A DNA stretch of 33,605 nucleotides from UBA1189 sp045126595 (GCA_045126595.1 JBGVOS010000071.1:1-33605), one strand, 5' to 3'. Shown: positions 6,619 to 15,273, counted from the stretch's first letter. A program made the numbers and translations. The notes: generated from the letters alone by a model not told the origin.

Positions 6619-7026
6619 ATGAAGTATTTTAGTATATCAGAACTCACCGCCAGCGCCACCGCACTGCGCGAGGGCATAGACAACCGCCCGTCAAAGTGTG
6701 CATACCACCTGCTGCACGTACTCGTAGAGCAACTCCTCGACCCCATCCGCAAAGCGTGGGGCAAACCGATAGTAGTGTCCTCGGGCTACCGCTGCAAGCA
6801 GCTCAACGAGCTCATTGGGGGCGTGAAGAACAGCCACCACATCCTCGGCTGCGCAGCCGACATCATCGCAGGAAACAGAGCCGACCACCGCCGCCTGTTC
6901 CAGCTCATCCAGCAGATGCAGGAGCAGGGCAAGATACGCTTCACCCAATTGATATGGGAGGGCGGTGGGAGATGGATACACCTCTCATACGTGCCCAGCG
7001 ACCTGCGCTGCCAGGTGATAGCGTAA
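6619..7026 (+). CDS. M15 family peptidase (D-Ala-D-Ala carboxypeptidase/endolysin type)
   Basis: A 135-aa single-domain zinc peptidase. The family signature SxHxxGxAxD is complete (S72, H74, G77, A79, D81), and the third zinc ligand is H121 in RWIHLSY. Upstream, VVSSGYRCKQLNELIGG is the usual substrate-cleft segment. There is no signal peptide, so export would need a holin-like partner or lysis. Similar phage proteins cleave peptidoglycan stem peptides. It closes the HU-like/smalltalk/peptidase cassette and converges on the sulfatase gene across a shared hairpin. Confidence 0.88.
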   Translation: MKYFSISELTASATALREGIDNRPSKCAYHLLHVLVEQLLDPIRKAWGKPIVVSSGYRCKQLNELIGGVKNSHHILGCAADIIAGNRADHRRLFQLIQQMQEQGKIRFTQLIWEGGGRWIHLSYVPSDLRCQVIA

Positions 7027-7053
7027 CACCCCGCCACGCCGGGACCCAAAAGA

Positions 7054-7086
7054 CGGCAGGCAAGCACCCGAGATGCTTGCCTGCCG
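7054..7086. terminator. Bidirectional terminator between M15 peptidase and sulfatase
   Basis: A perfect 13-bp stem, CGGCAGGCAAGCA with TGCTTGCCTGCCG and a 7-nt loop, lies between two convergent genes. AAAAG precedes it, which on the minus strand gives a short T-run. Confidence 0.85.
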
Positions 7087-7119
7087 CTGTATATGTATGG
7101 CAGAGACACTGCCCTACCC

Positions 7120-9714
7120 TCATTCGACGAAGACCTTCTTGCCCTCCACGATGTTGATCCCCCTCTGCGGAGCAAGCAGGCGCTGCCCGGCGATGTTGTA
7201 GACCTGCGGGGAAGCACCTACGGCAGAAACGGCACTGATGCCCGTAGATGTGCCGAAGCGCAGGATGAGCTCGTCGGCCTCGGGCATGCTGCACTCCATC
7301 CAACACTGGTTGGCGGCTACAGGAGCCGAGCCCTCGAAGGTCTCAAACCCGGCCTCACCGTCCTGCATGGCAAGGAGATACTTGCGCATGTCGTCGCCCT
7401 GGGTAAGCGTCCCGGACACATAGTGCCCCTTGAGCAGCGACTGGTCGAGAGAGCTCTTGGCACCCCCATCGTTCATCGTGATGGGCAGGGCATAGCTCCC
7501 CTCGTGGCCGTTGATGATAGCGGGAGTGCCGCCCTTGAGCGTCTCGCCCGGAGTGGCGATGGGGCTCAGCGTACAGGTGTAGCCACCCGCCTCGCTGTCG
7601 AAGGCGATGCCCGTGGCCGTGGCATCGTAGGCACAGGCTCCCTCGGGGATGACCACACTGAAGGGCAGGCAGATGGCCGCCGTGCCGGTGGAGGGGAGGG
7701 TGAGCGGGAAGGCGGCAAGCGGCTCTACGGTATAGCTGGCAAGGCCAGCCTTGACCGACTTGTCGTTGCCGGCCACGCCGTGCTCGGTGTAGATGTTCAG
7801 GTAGTTGATGCCCTCGCTCGTGCTGCGTATCTTATAGAGAGAGGCCGTGGCAGTCTCCTCGAAGAGGTATACACCGGCCTCGGACTCATCGTCGGAAAAC
7901 ATGAAGTGGCCCCAGGTAGTAAGACGCGGCTCACACAGCACCTTGCCCTGCATGGAGAGGGTATAGCCCAAGCCCGAGGGACGCACGATGACCACCTCGT
8001 CGCCCGCGGCCGTGGAGGTGAAATGATCGGGCGAGAGGAGCTTGTAGCCCTCGCTGTTGTGGCGGTCATGAGTGGCATTGTAAGCGATGAAGAGGGGCTT
8101 GCCGTTGTACTTGATATGGTAGGCACCGTAAAGCTCCGAGGTGACCGAAGAGGAGGGGGCGATGCGCACCCGCTCCAGCTCGTCGCGCAGGCTGTCTACC
8201 ACTTGAGGATACTCGACGGCCCTGTTTGCCGTCTCGTCATACTCGCCATCGACACGGCGGAAGATCTGCGGCGACGTGGAGTATCCGGTCTCGATCTTGG
8301 GACCCCAGGGTATCATCGCAGCACCGCCCTTGGGCTCGATATACTTCCATTCCGGAGTGCGGAGGGTGAGCGTATGGTTCTGTGCCATACCGATAGCATA
8401 GCTGCGGCCCTCGTCCTCATCGCCGAGCCATGCAGCCACCTGCTCGGGCTGGCCGTCGGGCGAGAGAGCCTTGCCGTCGCCCACACCCACTACGCTGGCC
8501 ATCACGTCGAGGAAGTCGATCTGCGATACCAGAGCATCCTTCACGGCTGCCTCCCCGATGAGGGCAGGCCAGTGTACGATGAAGGGCACGCGGGTGCCGC
8601 CCTCGTAGGCACTGTACTTGCCGCCGCGCAAACCACCCGTAGGCGAGTGCTCGCCCACAAGCTCTTCAGACTGGTCTACGTAGCCGTCGTCGAGCACGGG
8701 ACCGTTGTCACTGGTAAGGATGATGAGGGTATTGTCGAGCAGGCCCTGCTCCTCGAGGGCAGCTACAATCTCACCCACGCTCCAGTCGAACTGCACGATG
8801 GCATCGCCACGCAGGCCCATCGAGCTCTGACCGCGGAAACGGGGGTGCGGGAAGCGGGGCACGTGCACGTCATTGGTGGCAAAGTAAATGAAGAAGGGCT
8901 CATCGCTATTGGCCTTGATGAAGTCGACCGCATGACGGGTGATGCTGTCGGCAATGTTCTCGTCTTTCCAGAGTGCCTTGCCGCCACCCTTCATGTAGCC
9001 GATGCGGCCTATGCCGTTGACTATCGAGTTGTTGTGCCCGTGCGAACTCTTGAGGTTGTAGAGCAATTCGGGATTGCTGCTTCCCGTGGGTTCGCCGTCG
9101 AAGTTCTGGTTGTAGCTGACGTAGATGGGTGCCGTGGGGTCGTAGTTGGCCACGCTGCTGTTCTCGATGAAGACGCAAGGTACGCGGTCGGCCGTGGCGG
9201 CCATAATGTAGGAGTAGTCGAAGCCTATGTCGGGCAGGGCCGGCGAGATGGGCTTGTTCCAGTCCTGCTTGCCCGTCTGCGCACCCAGACCGAGGTGCCA
9301 CTTGCCGAATGCGGCCGTGGTATAGCCAGCAGCCTTGAAGACGTCGGCTACAGTATACTGGTCGGGAGAGACAATCATCGCCGCATCGCCTGCCGCCACA
9401 TCGGTGCCCGACTTGCGCCAAGGATACTCACCCGTGAGCAGGGAGTAACGCGAAGGAGTACTCGTAGAGGCCACGGCATGGGCGTTGGTAAAGCGCAATC
9501 CACTGTTGGCCAAGCGATTGACATTCGGTGTCTTGACACCTACAGCACCGTAGCACTCAAGGTCGCCAAACCCCAAGTCGTCGGCATAAATCATGACTAC
9601 ATTAGGACGAGCACTGCGGGTATCAGGCCTAGTTGCGGCCTCCTGTGCCTCCTGCGCAAAAAGCGCACCCGGAAGGGCTGCCAGAGAAAGAAAACCTACA
9701 TTCATGTTCTTCAT
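7120..9714 (-). CDS. Secreted serine-type S1 sulfatase with C-terminal sorting-like tail
   Basis: An 864-aa protein with signal peptide (MKNMNVGFLSLAALPGALFA). The sulfatase domain covers about residues 36-520: metal-binding DD (45-46), modification motif S85-T-P-S-R89 followed by LLTG, FGKWHLG, and TSDNGP. The nucleophile position is Ser, so formylglycine must come from a radical-SAM enzyme of the anSME type. It would release sulfate from sulfated glycans or aryl sulfates; the substrate cannot be read. Residues about 530-810 form an extra beta-rich region of unknown role. The final 40 residues (VYNIAGQRL to GKKVFVE) resemble the C-terminal tails of secreted Bacteroidetes proteins, related to type IX sorting signals. 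No other glycan enzyme is adjacent. Confidence 0.88.
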   Translation of the reverse strand: MKNMNVGFLSLAALPGALFAQEAQEAATRPDTRSARPNVVMIYADDLGFGDLECYGAVGVKTPNVNRLANSGLRFTNAHAVASTSTPSRYSLLTGEYPWRKSGTDVAAGDAAMIVSPDQYTVADVFKAAGYTTAAFGKWHLGLGAQTGKQDWNKPISPALPDIGFDYSYIMAATADRVPCVFIENSSVANYDPTAPIYVSYNQNFDGEPTGSSNPELLYNLKSSHGHNNSIVNGIGRIGYMKGGGKALWKDENIADSITRHAVDFIKANSDEPFFIYFATNDVHVPRFPHPRFRGQSSMGLRGDAIVQFDWSVGEIVAALEEQGLLDNTLIILTSDNGPVLDDGYVDQSEELVGEHSPTGGLRGGKYSAYEGGTRVPFIVHWPALIGEAAVKDALVSQIDFLDVMASVVGVGDGKALSPDGQPEQVAAWLGDEDEGRSYAIGMAQNHTLTLRTPEWKYIEPKGGAAMIPWGPKIETGYSTSPQIFRRVDGEYDETANRAVEYPQVVDSLRDELERVRIAPSSSVTSELYGAYHIKYNGKPLFIAYNATHDRHNSEGYKLLSPDHFTSTAAGDEVVIVRPSGLGYTLSMQGKVLCEPRLTTWGHFMFSDDESEAGVYLFEETATASLYKIRSTSEGINYLNIYTEHGVAGNDKSVKAGLASYTVEPLAAFPLTLPSTGTAAICLPFSVVIPEGACAYDATATGIAFDSEAGGYTCTLSPIATPGETLKGGTPAIINGHEGSYALPITMNDGGAKSSLDQSLLKGHYVSGTLTQGDDMRKYLLAMQDGEAGFETFEGSAPVAANQCWMECSMPEADELILRFGTSTGISAVSAVGASPQVYNIAGQRLLAPQRGINIVEGKKVFVE

Positions 9715-9740
9715 AGCGATTCTTTTTTAAAGACATGCTG

Positions 9741-9748
9741 CAAAGATA
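9741..9748 (-). promoter_or_regulatory. Candidate -7 element of the sulfatase gene
   Basis: The minus strand reads TATCTTTG, about 27 bp before the start codon. No good -33 box is visible. Confidence 0.4.
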
Positions 9749-9850
9749 CAATTTATCCGCAAAATCCTAAAGGCCGACACTATAAATTCTCACGAAAACA
9801 GGAAAAGAGCCACAAGCAAGCAAAGGGGACCACAGGGGAAAAGAGGTGGT

Positions 9851-9888
9851 ACAAGGGGAAAGAAGAGGCACAAGGGGAAAGAAGAGGC
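9851..9888. repeat. Two perfect 19-bp tandem repeats
   Basis: ACAAGGGGAAAGAAGAGGC occurs twice in succession (9851-9869 and 9870-9888), with a degenerate third copy just upstream. It lies between groEL and the sulfatase gene and overlaps the groEL terminator. Confidence 0.85.
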
Positions 9889-9912
9889 AGGCACCCTACG
9901 GATGCCTGCCTC
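9884..9912 (-). terminator. Terminator of the groES-groEL operon
   Basis: A 10-bp stem (GAGGCAGGCA with TGCCTGCCTC, 9-nt loop) lies about 30 bp after the groEL stop. On the minus strand it is followed by TTCTTTCC. Confidence 0.7.
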
Positions 9913-9944
9913 CTCGTAGCTATGCGATGTGCAGAGCGGGATGA

Positions 9945-11576
9945 TTACATCATGCCGTCCATGCCGCCCATACCGGGAGCCATGGGTGCGGGCTTGTCTT
10001 CCTTCTTCTCCACGATGACACACTCGGTGGTGAGGAACATGCCGGCGATAGAGGCGGCGTTCTCCAATGCCACGCGGGTCACCTTGGCGGGGTCAACGAC
10101 ACCGGCGGCCTTCATGTGCTCGTATACATCGGTGCGGGCATTGTAGCCGAAGTCGCCTTCGCCCTCACGTACCTTCTGCACCACTACGGCACCCTCCTTA
10201 CCGGCATTGGCCACAATCTGGCGCAGAGGCTCCTCGATGGCACGCTTGATGATGTCGATACCGGTGGTCTCGTCGGCATTGTCGCCCTTGAGGCCTTCGA
10301 GTGCATCGATGGCACGGATGTAGGCTACACCACCACCAGGCACGATACCCTCCTCGATGGCTGCGCGGGTAGCGCAGAGTGCGTCGTCAACGCGGTCTTT
10401 CTTCTCCTTCATCTCTACCTCAGAGGCTGCTCCCACGTAGAGTACGGCTACACCGCCTGCGAGCTTGGCCAGACGCTCCTGGAGCTTCTCCTTGTCGTAG
10501 TCGCTCTTGGTAGCGGCAATCTGTGCCTTGATCTGTGCCACGCGCTCGGCAATGGCATCCTTGCTGCCTGCACCGTTGACGATGGTCGTGTTGTCCTTCG
10601 ACACGGTCACCTTGTCGCAGCGGCCCAGCATCTCAAGGGTAGCCTGCTCGAGTGAGAGGCCCTTCTCCTCGCTGATGACGATGCCGCCGGTGAGGATGGC
10701 GATGTCTTCGAGCATCTCCTTGCGACGGTCACCGAAGCCGGGAGCCTTCACGGCACAGATCTTGAGCTGTGCACGGAGACGGTTCACTACGAGTGTGGTG
10801 AGCGCCTCGCTGTCTACGTCCTCAGCGATGACGAGGAGCGGACGGCCCGTCTGGATAGCAGGCTCGAGGATGGGGAGGAACTCCTTCAGGTTAGAGATTT
10901 TCTTGTCATAGATGAGGATATAGGGGTTGTCCATCACGCACTCCATCTTCTCGGTGTCGGTGACGAAGTAGGGAGAAAGGTAGCCGCGGTCGAACTGCAT
11001 ACCCTCAACCACGCCGATAGAGGTCTCGGTGCCCTTGGCCTCCTCGATGGTGATGACGCCATCCTTGGATACGCGGCGCATGGCGTCGGCGATGAGCTTA
11101 CCTATTTCGGGGTCGTTGTTGGCCGAGATGGTAGCCACCTGTTCAATCTTGTCGTAGTCGCTGCCTACAGCCTCAGATTGCTCCTTGATGTTCTCTACCA
11201 CCTTGGCTACGGCCTTGTCAATACCGCGCTTGAGGTCCATGGGATTGGCACCGGCAGTGACGTTCTTGATGCCTACGTTTACGATGCTCTGTGCAAGTAC
11301 GGTAGCGGTAGTGGTACCGTCGCCGGCATCGTCACCGGTCTTCGAAGCAACCGACTTCACAAGCTGTGCGCCGGTGTTCATGAAGGGGTCGGCCAGCTCC
11401 ACCTCCTTGGCTACGGTGACACCGTCCTTGGTGATGTGGGGAGCGCCGAACTTCTTCTCGATGATTACGTTGCGGCCTTTGGGGCCGAGGGTTACTTTCA
11501 CTGCGTTGGCAAGCTCGTCGACACCCTTCTTGAGCTGCTCGCGAGCTTCCATATTGAATACAATTTCTTTTGCCAT
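9945..11576 (-). CDS. groL: Chaperonin GroEL, 60-kDa subunit
   Basis: A 543-aa ATP-dependent folding chaperonin. The start is placed at MAKEIVFN, the normal GroEL N-terminus; an in-frame ATG six codons upstream is judged unused. The ATP-binding segment VTLGPKGRNV, DGTTTATVLA, and the near-C-terminal GIVPGGGVAY are present, and the chain ends in a Gly/Met tail (PGMGGMDGMM) as expected. It forms the double-ring complex with GroES encoded just upstream. The groES-groEL gap (11577-11688) is unusually filled with a dispersed repeat that could change expression of groEL relative to groES. Confidence 0.98.
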   Translation of the reverse strand: MAKEIVFNMEAREQLKKGVDELANAVKVTLGPKGRNVIIEKKFGAPHITKDGVTVAKEVELADPFMNTGAQLVKSVASKTGDDAGDGTTTATVLAQSIVNVGIKNVTAGANPMDLKRGIDKAVAKVVENIKEQSEAVGSDYDKIEQVATISANNDPEIGKLIADAMRRVSKDGVITIEEAKGTETSIGVVEGMQFDRGYLSPYFVTDTEKMECVMDNPYILIYDKKISNLKEFLPILEPAIQTGRPLLVIAEDVDSEALTTLVVNRLRAQLKICAVKAPGFGDRRKEMLEDIAILTGGIVISEEKGLSLEQATLEMLGRCDKVTVSKDNTTIVNGAGSKDAIAERVAQIKAQIAATKSDYDKEKLQERLAKLAGGVAVLYVGAASEVEMKEKKDRVDDALCATRAAIEEGIVPGGGVAYIRAIDALEGLKGDNADETTGIDIIKRAIEEPLRQIVANAGKEGAVVVQKVREGEGDFGYNARTDVYEHMKAAGVVDPAKVTRVALENAASIAGMFLTTECVIVEKKEDKPAPMAPGMGGMDGMM

Positions 11577-11611
11577 AGTATTGTTTAATTTCAAGTTAAG
11601 AATCAGAATAC

Positions 11612-11677
11612 GTCATTCAGAGCATCGCGAAGAATCTTATTGCGTCCGGGAGACCCTTCACATCCGTTCAGGATGAC
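11612..11677. repeat. Dispersed GTCATTC repeat between groES and groEL
   Basis: It starts GTCATTCAGAGCATCGCGAA and ends GTTCAGGATGACAC. The ends are inverted and match the repeats at 1216-1295 and 17514-17580. Confidence 0.65.
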
Positions 11678-11688
11678 ACGAATGTTTG

Positions 11689-11961
11689 TTATCCCAAGAT
11701 TGCCAGAATGTCGCTCTGGCGCATGATGAGATACTTGGTACCTTCGAATTCAAGCTCGGTTCCGGCATACTTGCCGTAGAGGATGGTGTCGCCCACCTTT
11801 ACGAGCATCTCTTCGTCCTTGGTGCCGTTGCCTACAGCTACTACCTCACCCTTGAGGGGTTTCTCCTTGGCGGTGTCGGGAATGATGATGCCGCCGATGG
11901 TCTTTTCTTCGGCCGGTGCAGGGATAACGAGCACGCGGTCTGCTAATGGTTTAATGTTCAT
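11689..11961 (-). CDS. groS: Co-chaperonin GroES
   Basis: A 90-aa 10-kDa cap of the GroEL chamber. The sequence starts MNIKPLADRVLV and contains the mobile-loop region (EEKTIGGIIIPDTAKEKP), the roof segment and the C-terminal YLIMRQSDILAI. Length and motifs are those of a normal family member. It precedes groEL on the same strand, separated by 112 bp. The 145 bp upstream to cdaA should hold the promoter, but no convincing TAnnTTTG with a -33 box was found there. Confidence 0.97.
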   Translation of the reverse strand: MNIKPLADRVLVIPAPAEEKTIGGIIIPDTAKEKPLKGEVVAVGNGTKDEEMLVKVGDTILYGKYAGTELEFEGTKYLIMRQSDILAILG

Positions 11962-12106
11962 TATTTCTTAGTTTTTATATGTTTATAGAATATTGTTGCA
12001 CTTTTCTCCGCAGACAAAGAAACGAAATACATGCCACGTTTGTTTGCGGGGCTGTTTCGTGTCATATTGATTGCCTACGAGGAATGTCGTGATGACAGAT
12101 TGGCAG

Positions 12107-12871
12107 TCAGTCGAGTTCGAAAAGCAACTTCTCCAACTGCTCGGCAGTGAGCCAGCGGTGCAGCGAACCACGGTGAGCTACGGTGATGCCACCTGTCTCC
12201 TCAGAAACCACGATGGCCAGAGCATCGGTCTCCTGCGATATGCCGAGAGCGGCACGGTGGCGCAGCCCCATCGACTTGGGGATGTCCATGCTGTGCGATA
12301 CGGGCAGCAAGCAGCCGGCAGCCAAAATACGTTTCTGACCGATAATCATGGCTCCATCATGCAGAGGGCTGTTCTTGAAGAAGATGTTCTCGATGAGCAG
12401 TTGGTTGATGTCGGCATTTACCGTCTCGCCCGTCTTGATTACCTCGCCCAGCTTGTCGCCCTGCTCGATGACTATGAGGGCGCCCTCCTTGCGCTTGGCC
12501 ATGTTCATGCAGGCCATCACGATGGGCATCAGGGCGCTGTGGTCGGTAGAGGCAGACTCTTTCTTGGTGAACAAATCAAAGAAACGACGTACACGACGCT
12601 GCGAGCCTACATCGCGAAGGAAGTGACGTATCTCGTCCTGGAAGAGCACGATGAGCGCCAAGGCACCTACGTTGACCAGCGTATCAAGAATACCGCCCAA
12701 GAGACGCATCTGGAAAATCTGTGACACCAACACCCAAACGACAACAATCGTGAGGATACCGACAAACAGATTGAGTGAGCCGGACGTCTTCATGAACTTG
12801 TACAGGTAGAAGAGCATGAGCGCAACCAGAAAGACATCTATCAAATCCTTTATACTGAATCCGAGTAACAT
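12107..12871 (-). CDS. cdaA: Diadenylate cyclase CdaA (c-di-AMP synthase)
   Basis: A 254-aa membrane enzyme that condenses two ATP into the second messenger c-di-AMP, which controls osmolyte transport and wall homeostasis in many bacteria. Three hydrophobic helices fill residues 1-85 (including LFVGILTIVVVWVLV), followed by a basic linker and the DisA_N/DAC domain. The two catalytic motifs are present: DGAMII and RHRAALGIS. It starts 22 bp after the folP stop on the same strand, a pairing seen in Bacteroidetes. No c-di-AMP phosphodiesterase and no CdaR is nearby. Confidence 0.95.
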   Translation of the reverse strand: MLLGFSIKDLIDVFLVALMLFYLYKFMKTSGSLNLFVGILTIVVVWVLVSQIFQMRLLGGILDTLVNVGALALIVLFQDEIRHFLRDVGSQRRVRRFFDLFTKKESASTDHSALMPIVMACMNMAKRKEGALIVIEQGDKLGEVIKTGETVNADINQLLIENIFFKNSPLHDGAMIIGQKRILAAGCLLPVSHSMDIPKSMGLRHRAALGISQETDALAIVVSEETGGITVAHRGSLHRWLTAEQLEKLLFELD

Positions 12872-12893
12872 GGCATTGAATACTAATGGTGAA

Positions 12894-13712
12894 TTATGAA
12901 TTGTGAATTTTCTCTACTATTTCCACTGCCTCTACGGCGGCTTTCACATCGTGGACGCGCAAGATGTGGGCTCCCTTCATGAGAGCTATGGTGTGCAGCG
13001 CCGTGGTGCCATTGAGAGCCTCCTCGGGGGTACAGCCGAGATGTTTGTATATCATCGACTTACGAGACACTCCCACGAGCAACGGACATTCGAGCAGATG
13101 CAGTTCCTCGAGATGCGCCATAAGGCGATAGTTCTCGTCAATCGTCTTTCCGAAACCGAAGCCGGGGTCTACCACTATGTCGTTCACCCCCATGAGGTGC
13201 AGGCGTCCGATGCGCCCGGCAAGGTCGTACATCATCTCCTGCCACATCCCGTTGCCATTGTGGGTCAGGATGTAGGGTACGCCAAGACGCGCCACGGTGT
13301 CGAACATGCGGTCATCCATCTTTCCGCCCGAAATGTCGTTGATGATATGCACGCCATGCTCCTTGACACATCGCTCGGCCACCGAGGCGCGAAACGTGTC
13401 GACCGAAAGGATGGCCTCGGGCACGGCATCGCGTATCACAGGCAGAGCCAATGACAAGCGGCGCAACTCCTCCTCCTCACTGACGGGAGCAAGTCCCGGC
13501 TTCGTCGAGCAGGCGCCGATGTCGATGATGGCGCCGCCTTCACTCACAATGGCTCGGGCACGACGGGCAATGGCATCGGCCGTGTGCATCTGCGAAGCCT
13601 CATAGAACGACTCGGTAGTGACATTCAGGATGCCCATCACCAAGGGACGGTCGAGCGAAACAAGCCGCCCGCCAAGGTTCAGCGTATAGGGTATGGGACG
13701 AGGTGTGTTCAT
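12894..13712 (-). CDS. folP: Dihydropteroate synthase
   Basis: A 272-aa folate-pathway enzyme that joins p-aminobenzoate to dihydropterin pyrophosphate; the target of sulfonamides. Recognised by MGILNVTTESF (first pterin-binding signature), DIGACSTKPG, SVDTFR, NDISGG, DPGFGFGK and the final RVHDV. The start is set at MNTPRPIPY (13712), because the upstream in-frame extension crosses the promoter region and has no family similarity. A TACCTTTG box lies only 9 bp before this start, implying a very short leader. It is co-directional with cdaA and divergent from ftsA. Confidence 0.95.
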   Translation of the reverse strand: MNTPRPIPYTLNLGGRLVSLDRPLVMGILNVTTESFYEASQMHTADAIARRARAIVSEGGAIIDIGACSTKPGLAPVSEEEELRRLSLALPVIRDAVPEAILSVDTFRASVAERCVKEHGVHIINDISGGKMDDRMFDTVARLGVPYILTHNGNGMWQEMMYDLAGRIGRLHLMGVNDIVVDPGFGFGKTIDENYRLMAHLEELHLLECPLLVGVSRKSMIYKHLGCTPEEALNGTTALHTIALMKGAHILRVHDVKAAVEAVEIVEKIHNS

Positions 13713-13720
13713 ATCATGGG

Positions 13721-13728
13721 CAAAGGTA
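13721..13728 (-). promoter_or_regulatory. Candidate -7 element of folP-cdaA
   Basis: The minus strand reads TACCTTTG, ending 9 bp from the folP ATG. A CAAA (TTTG on the minus strand) lies at 13744-13747, at a short 15-bp spacing. Confidence 0.5.
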
Positions 13729-13760
13729 TAAAAAAAATCCCGACAAACCGAAGCACCGAG

Positions 13761-13791
13761 TTGCCGAATATAAAAAGATTGCGTACTTTTG
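13761..13791 (+). promoter_or_regulatory. Promoter of ftsA-ftsZ
   Basis: TTG (13761-13763), a 20-bp spacer and TACTTTTG (13784-13791) fit the Bacteroidetes consensus, giving a leader of about 45 nt. Confidence 0.65.
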
Positions 13792-13840
13792 TAGGAAATT
13801 CGCGAAATCGCAATCCACAGCATAAAAACAGACAACATAT

Positions 13841-15256
13841 ATGGCAACAAATGATTTGATCGTAGCTATCGAGCTGGGCTCATCGAAGATTGCCGGCGCC
13901 GTAGGCTACAAGCGTCCCGACGGCAGCTTGCAGGTGATCGCCTATGCCGACGAACCGGTAACGGGATTCGTGCGCCGTGGCGTGGTGTACAACATAGACA
14001 AGACGGCACAATGCCTCTCGAACCTTATCAACCGGTTGGAACCCGAACTGGGCGGAAAGACGATAGAGCAGGTATACGTGAGTGTGGGAGGATATACCTT
14101 GCACTCGGAGCTGAACACCGTAACACGCACTTTCGAGGAGGAGACACGCGTATCGGATGCTATCGTGGCCGACATGGAGGAGAGCAACGCCACCCTTCAA
14201 TACCCCGGAAACAACATCCTGCTCATGGTATCGCAGGAATACAAGATAGGCAACAACCTGCTGAACGACCCCGTGGGTGTCAACTGCACCCGTATCGAGG
14301 GAAACTATCTCAACGTGCTTGCCCGCACCTCGGTGATGGCGGGCACATCGAAGAGCTTCGAGATTGCCAAGATCAGCATTGCCGACGACTCCATAGCGCC
14401 TCTCGCAGCGGCCGAGGCACTGCTCACCGAGAACGAACGCCGCCAGGGCTGCGCCTTGGTGGACTTCGGTGCCGACACCACGACCCTGTCCATCTACAAG
14501 GGCGGCTGCCTGCGTTTCCTCACGGTAATCCCCTTGGGCTCGCAGAACATCACCCGTGACCTTTGTTCGCTGAAGCTTGACGAGCAGGAGGCCGAGCAGT
14601 TGAAGTGCGAGTATGGCCTCACCCTCCCCGAGAGTGCCGACGAGCGTGTCAAACTCGCCGACGACCGCTCGGTAGAGTTGCGCCAGGTGCACGAGGTCAT
14701 CGAAGCCCGCTTCGAGGAGATACTGGCCAACGTATGCCACCAGATTGAAGCTTCGGGCTATGCCGACAAACTGCATGCCGGCGTGGTATGCTGTGGCGGA
14801 GGCATCAACCTCAAGGGAATAGAGACAGCCTTGGCACAAAAGCCGCAGACCGGCAAGGCGCGCCTGGCACGCAACACCGCAATCCAAGTGGAGTGGAGCA
14901 CCGCCGAACAGCCCGAAAACGGCACACAGGGAGTTCTCGTGGGCCTGCTCATGAACGGCGACGAGGCCTGCTGCTCGGAATACATACCGGAGATAAAGCC
15001 CGAAGATGAGAGTAAGGCCGTGACAGGCAACCTCTTCACCGACGACGGCGAGAGCGCACAGGAGGAGCGCGACCGCAAGCGCGAAGAGGAGATACGGCGC
15101 AAGCGCGAAGAGGCCGAGAGAAAGAAGAAAGAGATTAAGGAGAAGCAGAAAGGATTCCTGTCGGGCATCATGAAGCGCATCAAGACGCTGACCGATGACT
15201 TTGAAGACAGAGTGGGCGACTTCCTTGCCGATGAAGATAAAGAGGATAACAAATAA
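13841..15256 (+). CDS. ftsA: Cell division protein FtsA
   Basis: A 471-aa actin-like ATPase that anchors FtsZ to the membrane. The phosphate-1 motif IVAIELGSSKIAGAVG starts at residue 8, followed by the SHS2 1C domain and a phosphate-2 region (GCALVDFGADTTTLSIY). A charged coiled-coil region rich in Arg, Lys and Glu (about 405-440) precedes an amphipathic helix (GFLSGIMKRIKTLTDDF) that should serve as the membrane-targeting sequence. This long C-terminal extension is common in Bacteroidetes FtsA. ftsZ follows after 17 bp. Unusually, ftsQ/murC does not lie upstream; folP is divergent instead. Confidence 0.97.
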   Translation: MATNDLIVAIELGSSKIAGAVGYKRPDGSLQVIAYADEPVTGFVRRGVVYNIDKTAQCLSNLINRLEPELGGKTIEQVYVSVGGYTLHSELNTVTRTFEEETRVSDAIVADMEESNATLQYPGNNILLMVSQEYKIGNNLLNDPVGVNCTRIEGNYLNVLARTSVMAGTSKSFEIAKISIADDSIAPLAAAEALLTENERRQGCALVDFGADTTTLSIYKGGCLRFLTVIPLGSQNITRDLCSLKLDEQEAEQLKCEYGLTLPESADERVKLADDRSVELRQVHEVIEARFEEILANVCHQIEASGYADKLHAGVVCCGGGINLKGIETALAQKPQTGKARLARNTAIQVEWSTAEQPENGTQGVLVGLLMNGDEACCSEYIPEIKPEDESKAVTGNLFTDDGESAQEERDRKREEEIRRKREEAERKKKEIKEKQKGFLSGIMKRIKTLTDDFEDRVGDFLADEDKEDNK

Positions 15257-15273
15257 AAACAGCAAACAACACT

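Noticed and set aside
3526..7026. A complete TIR-based phage-defence system
   Set aside because: No paired effector, NLR-like sensor or NAD-related partner is adjacent, and the TIR-like domain appears to lack the catalytic glutamate. The idea is kept only as a weak possibility.
1..7050. Attachment-site duplication of the tRNA 3' end at the far end of the island
   Set aside because: I looked for TTCGAATCCAGTCACCCC near 7020-7110 and found no match.
7093..10146. 1,017-codon plus-strand frame opposite the sulfatase
   Set aside because: The minus strand carries complete sulfatase motifs. The plus frame is an antisense shadow with no recognisable motif.
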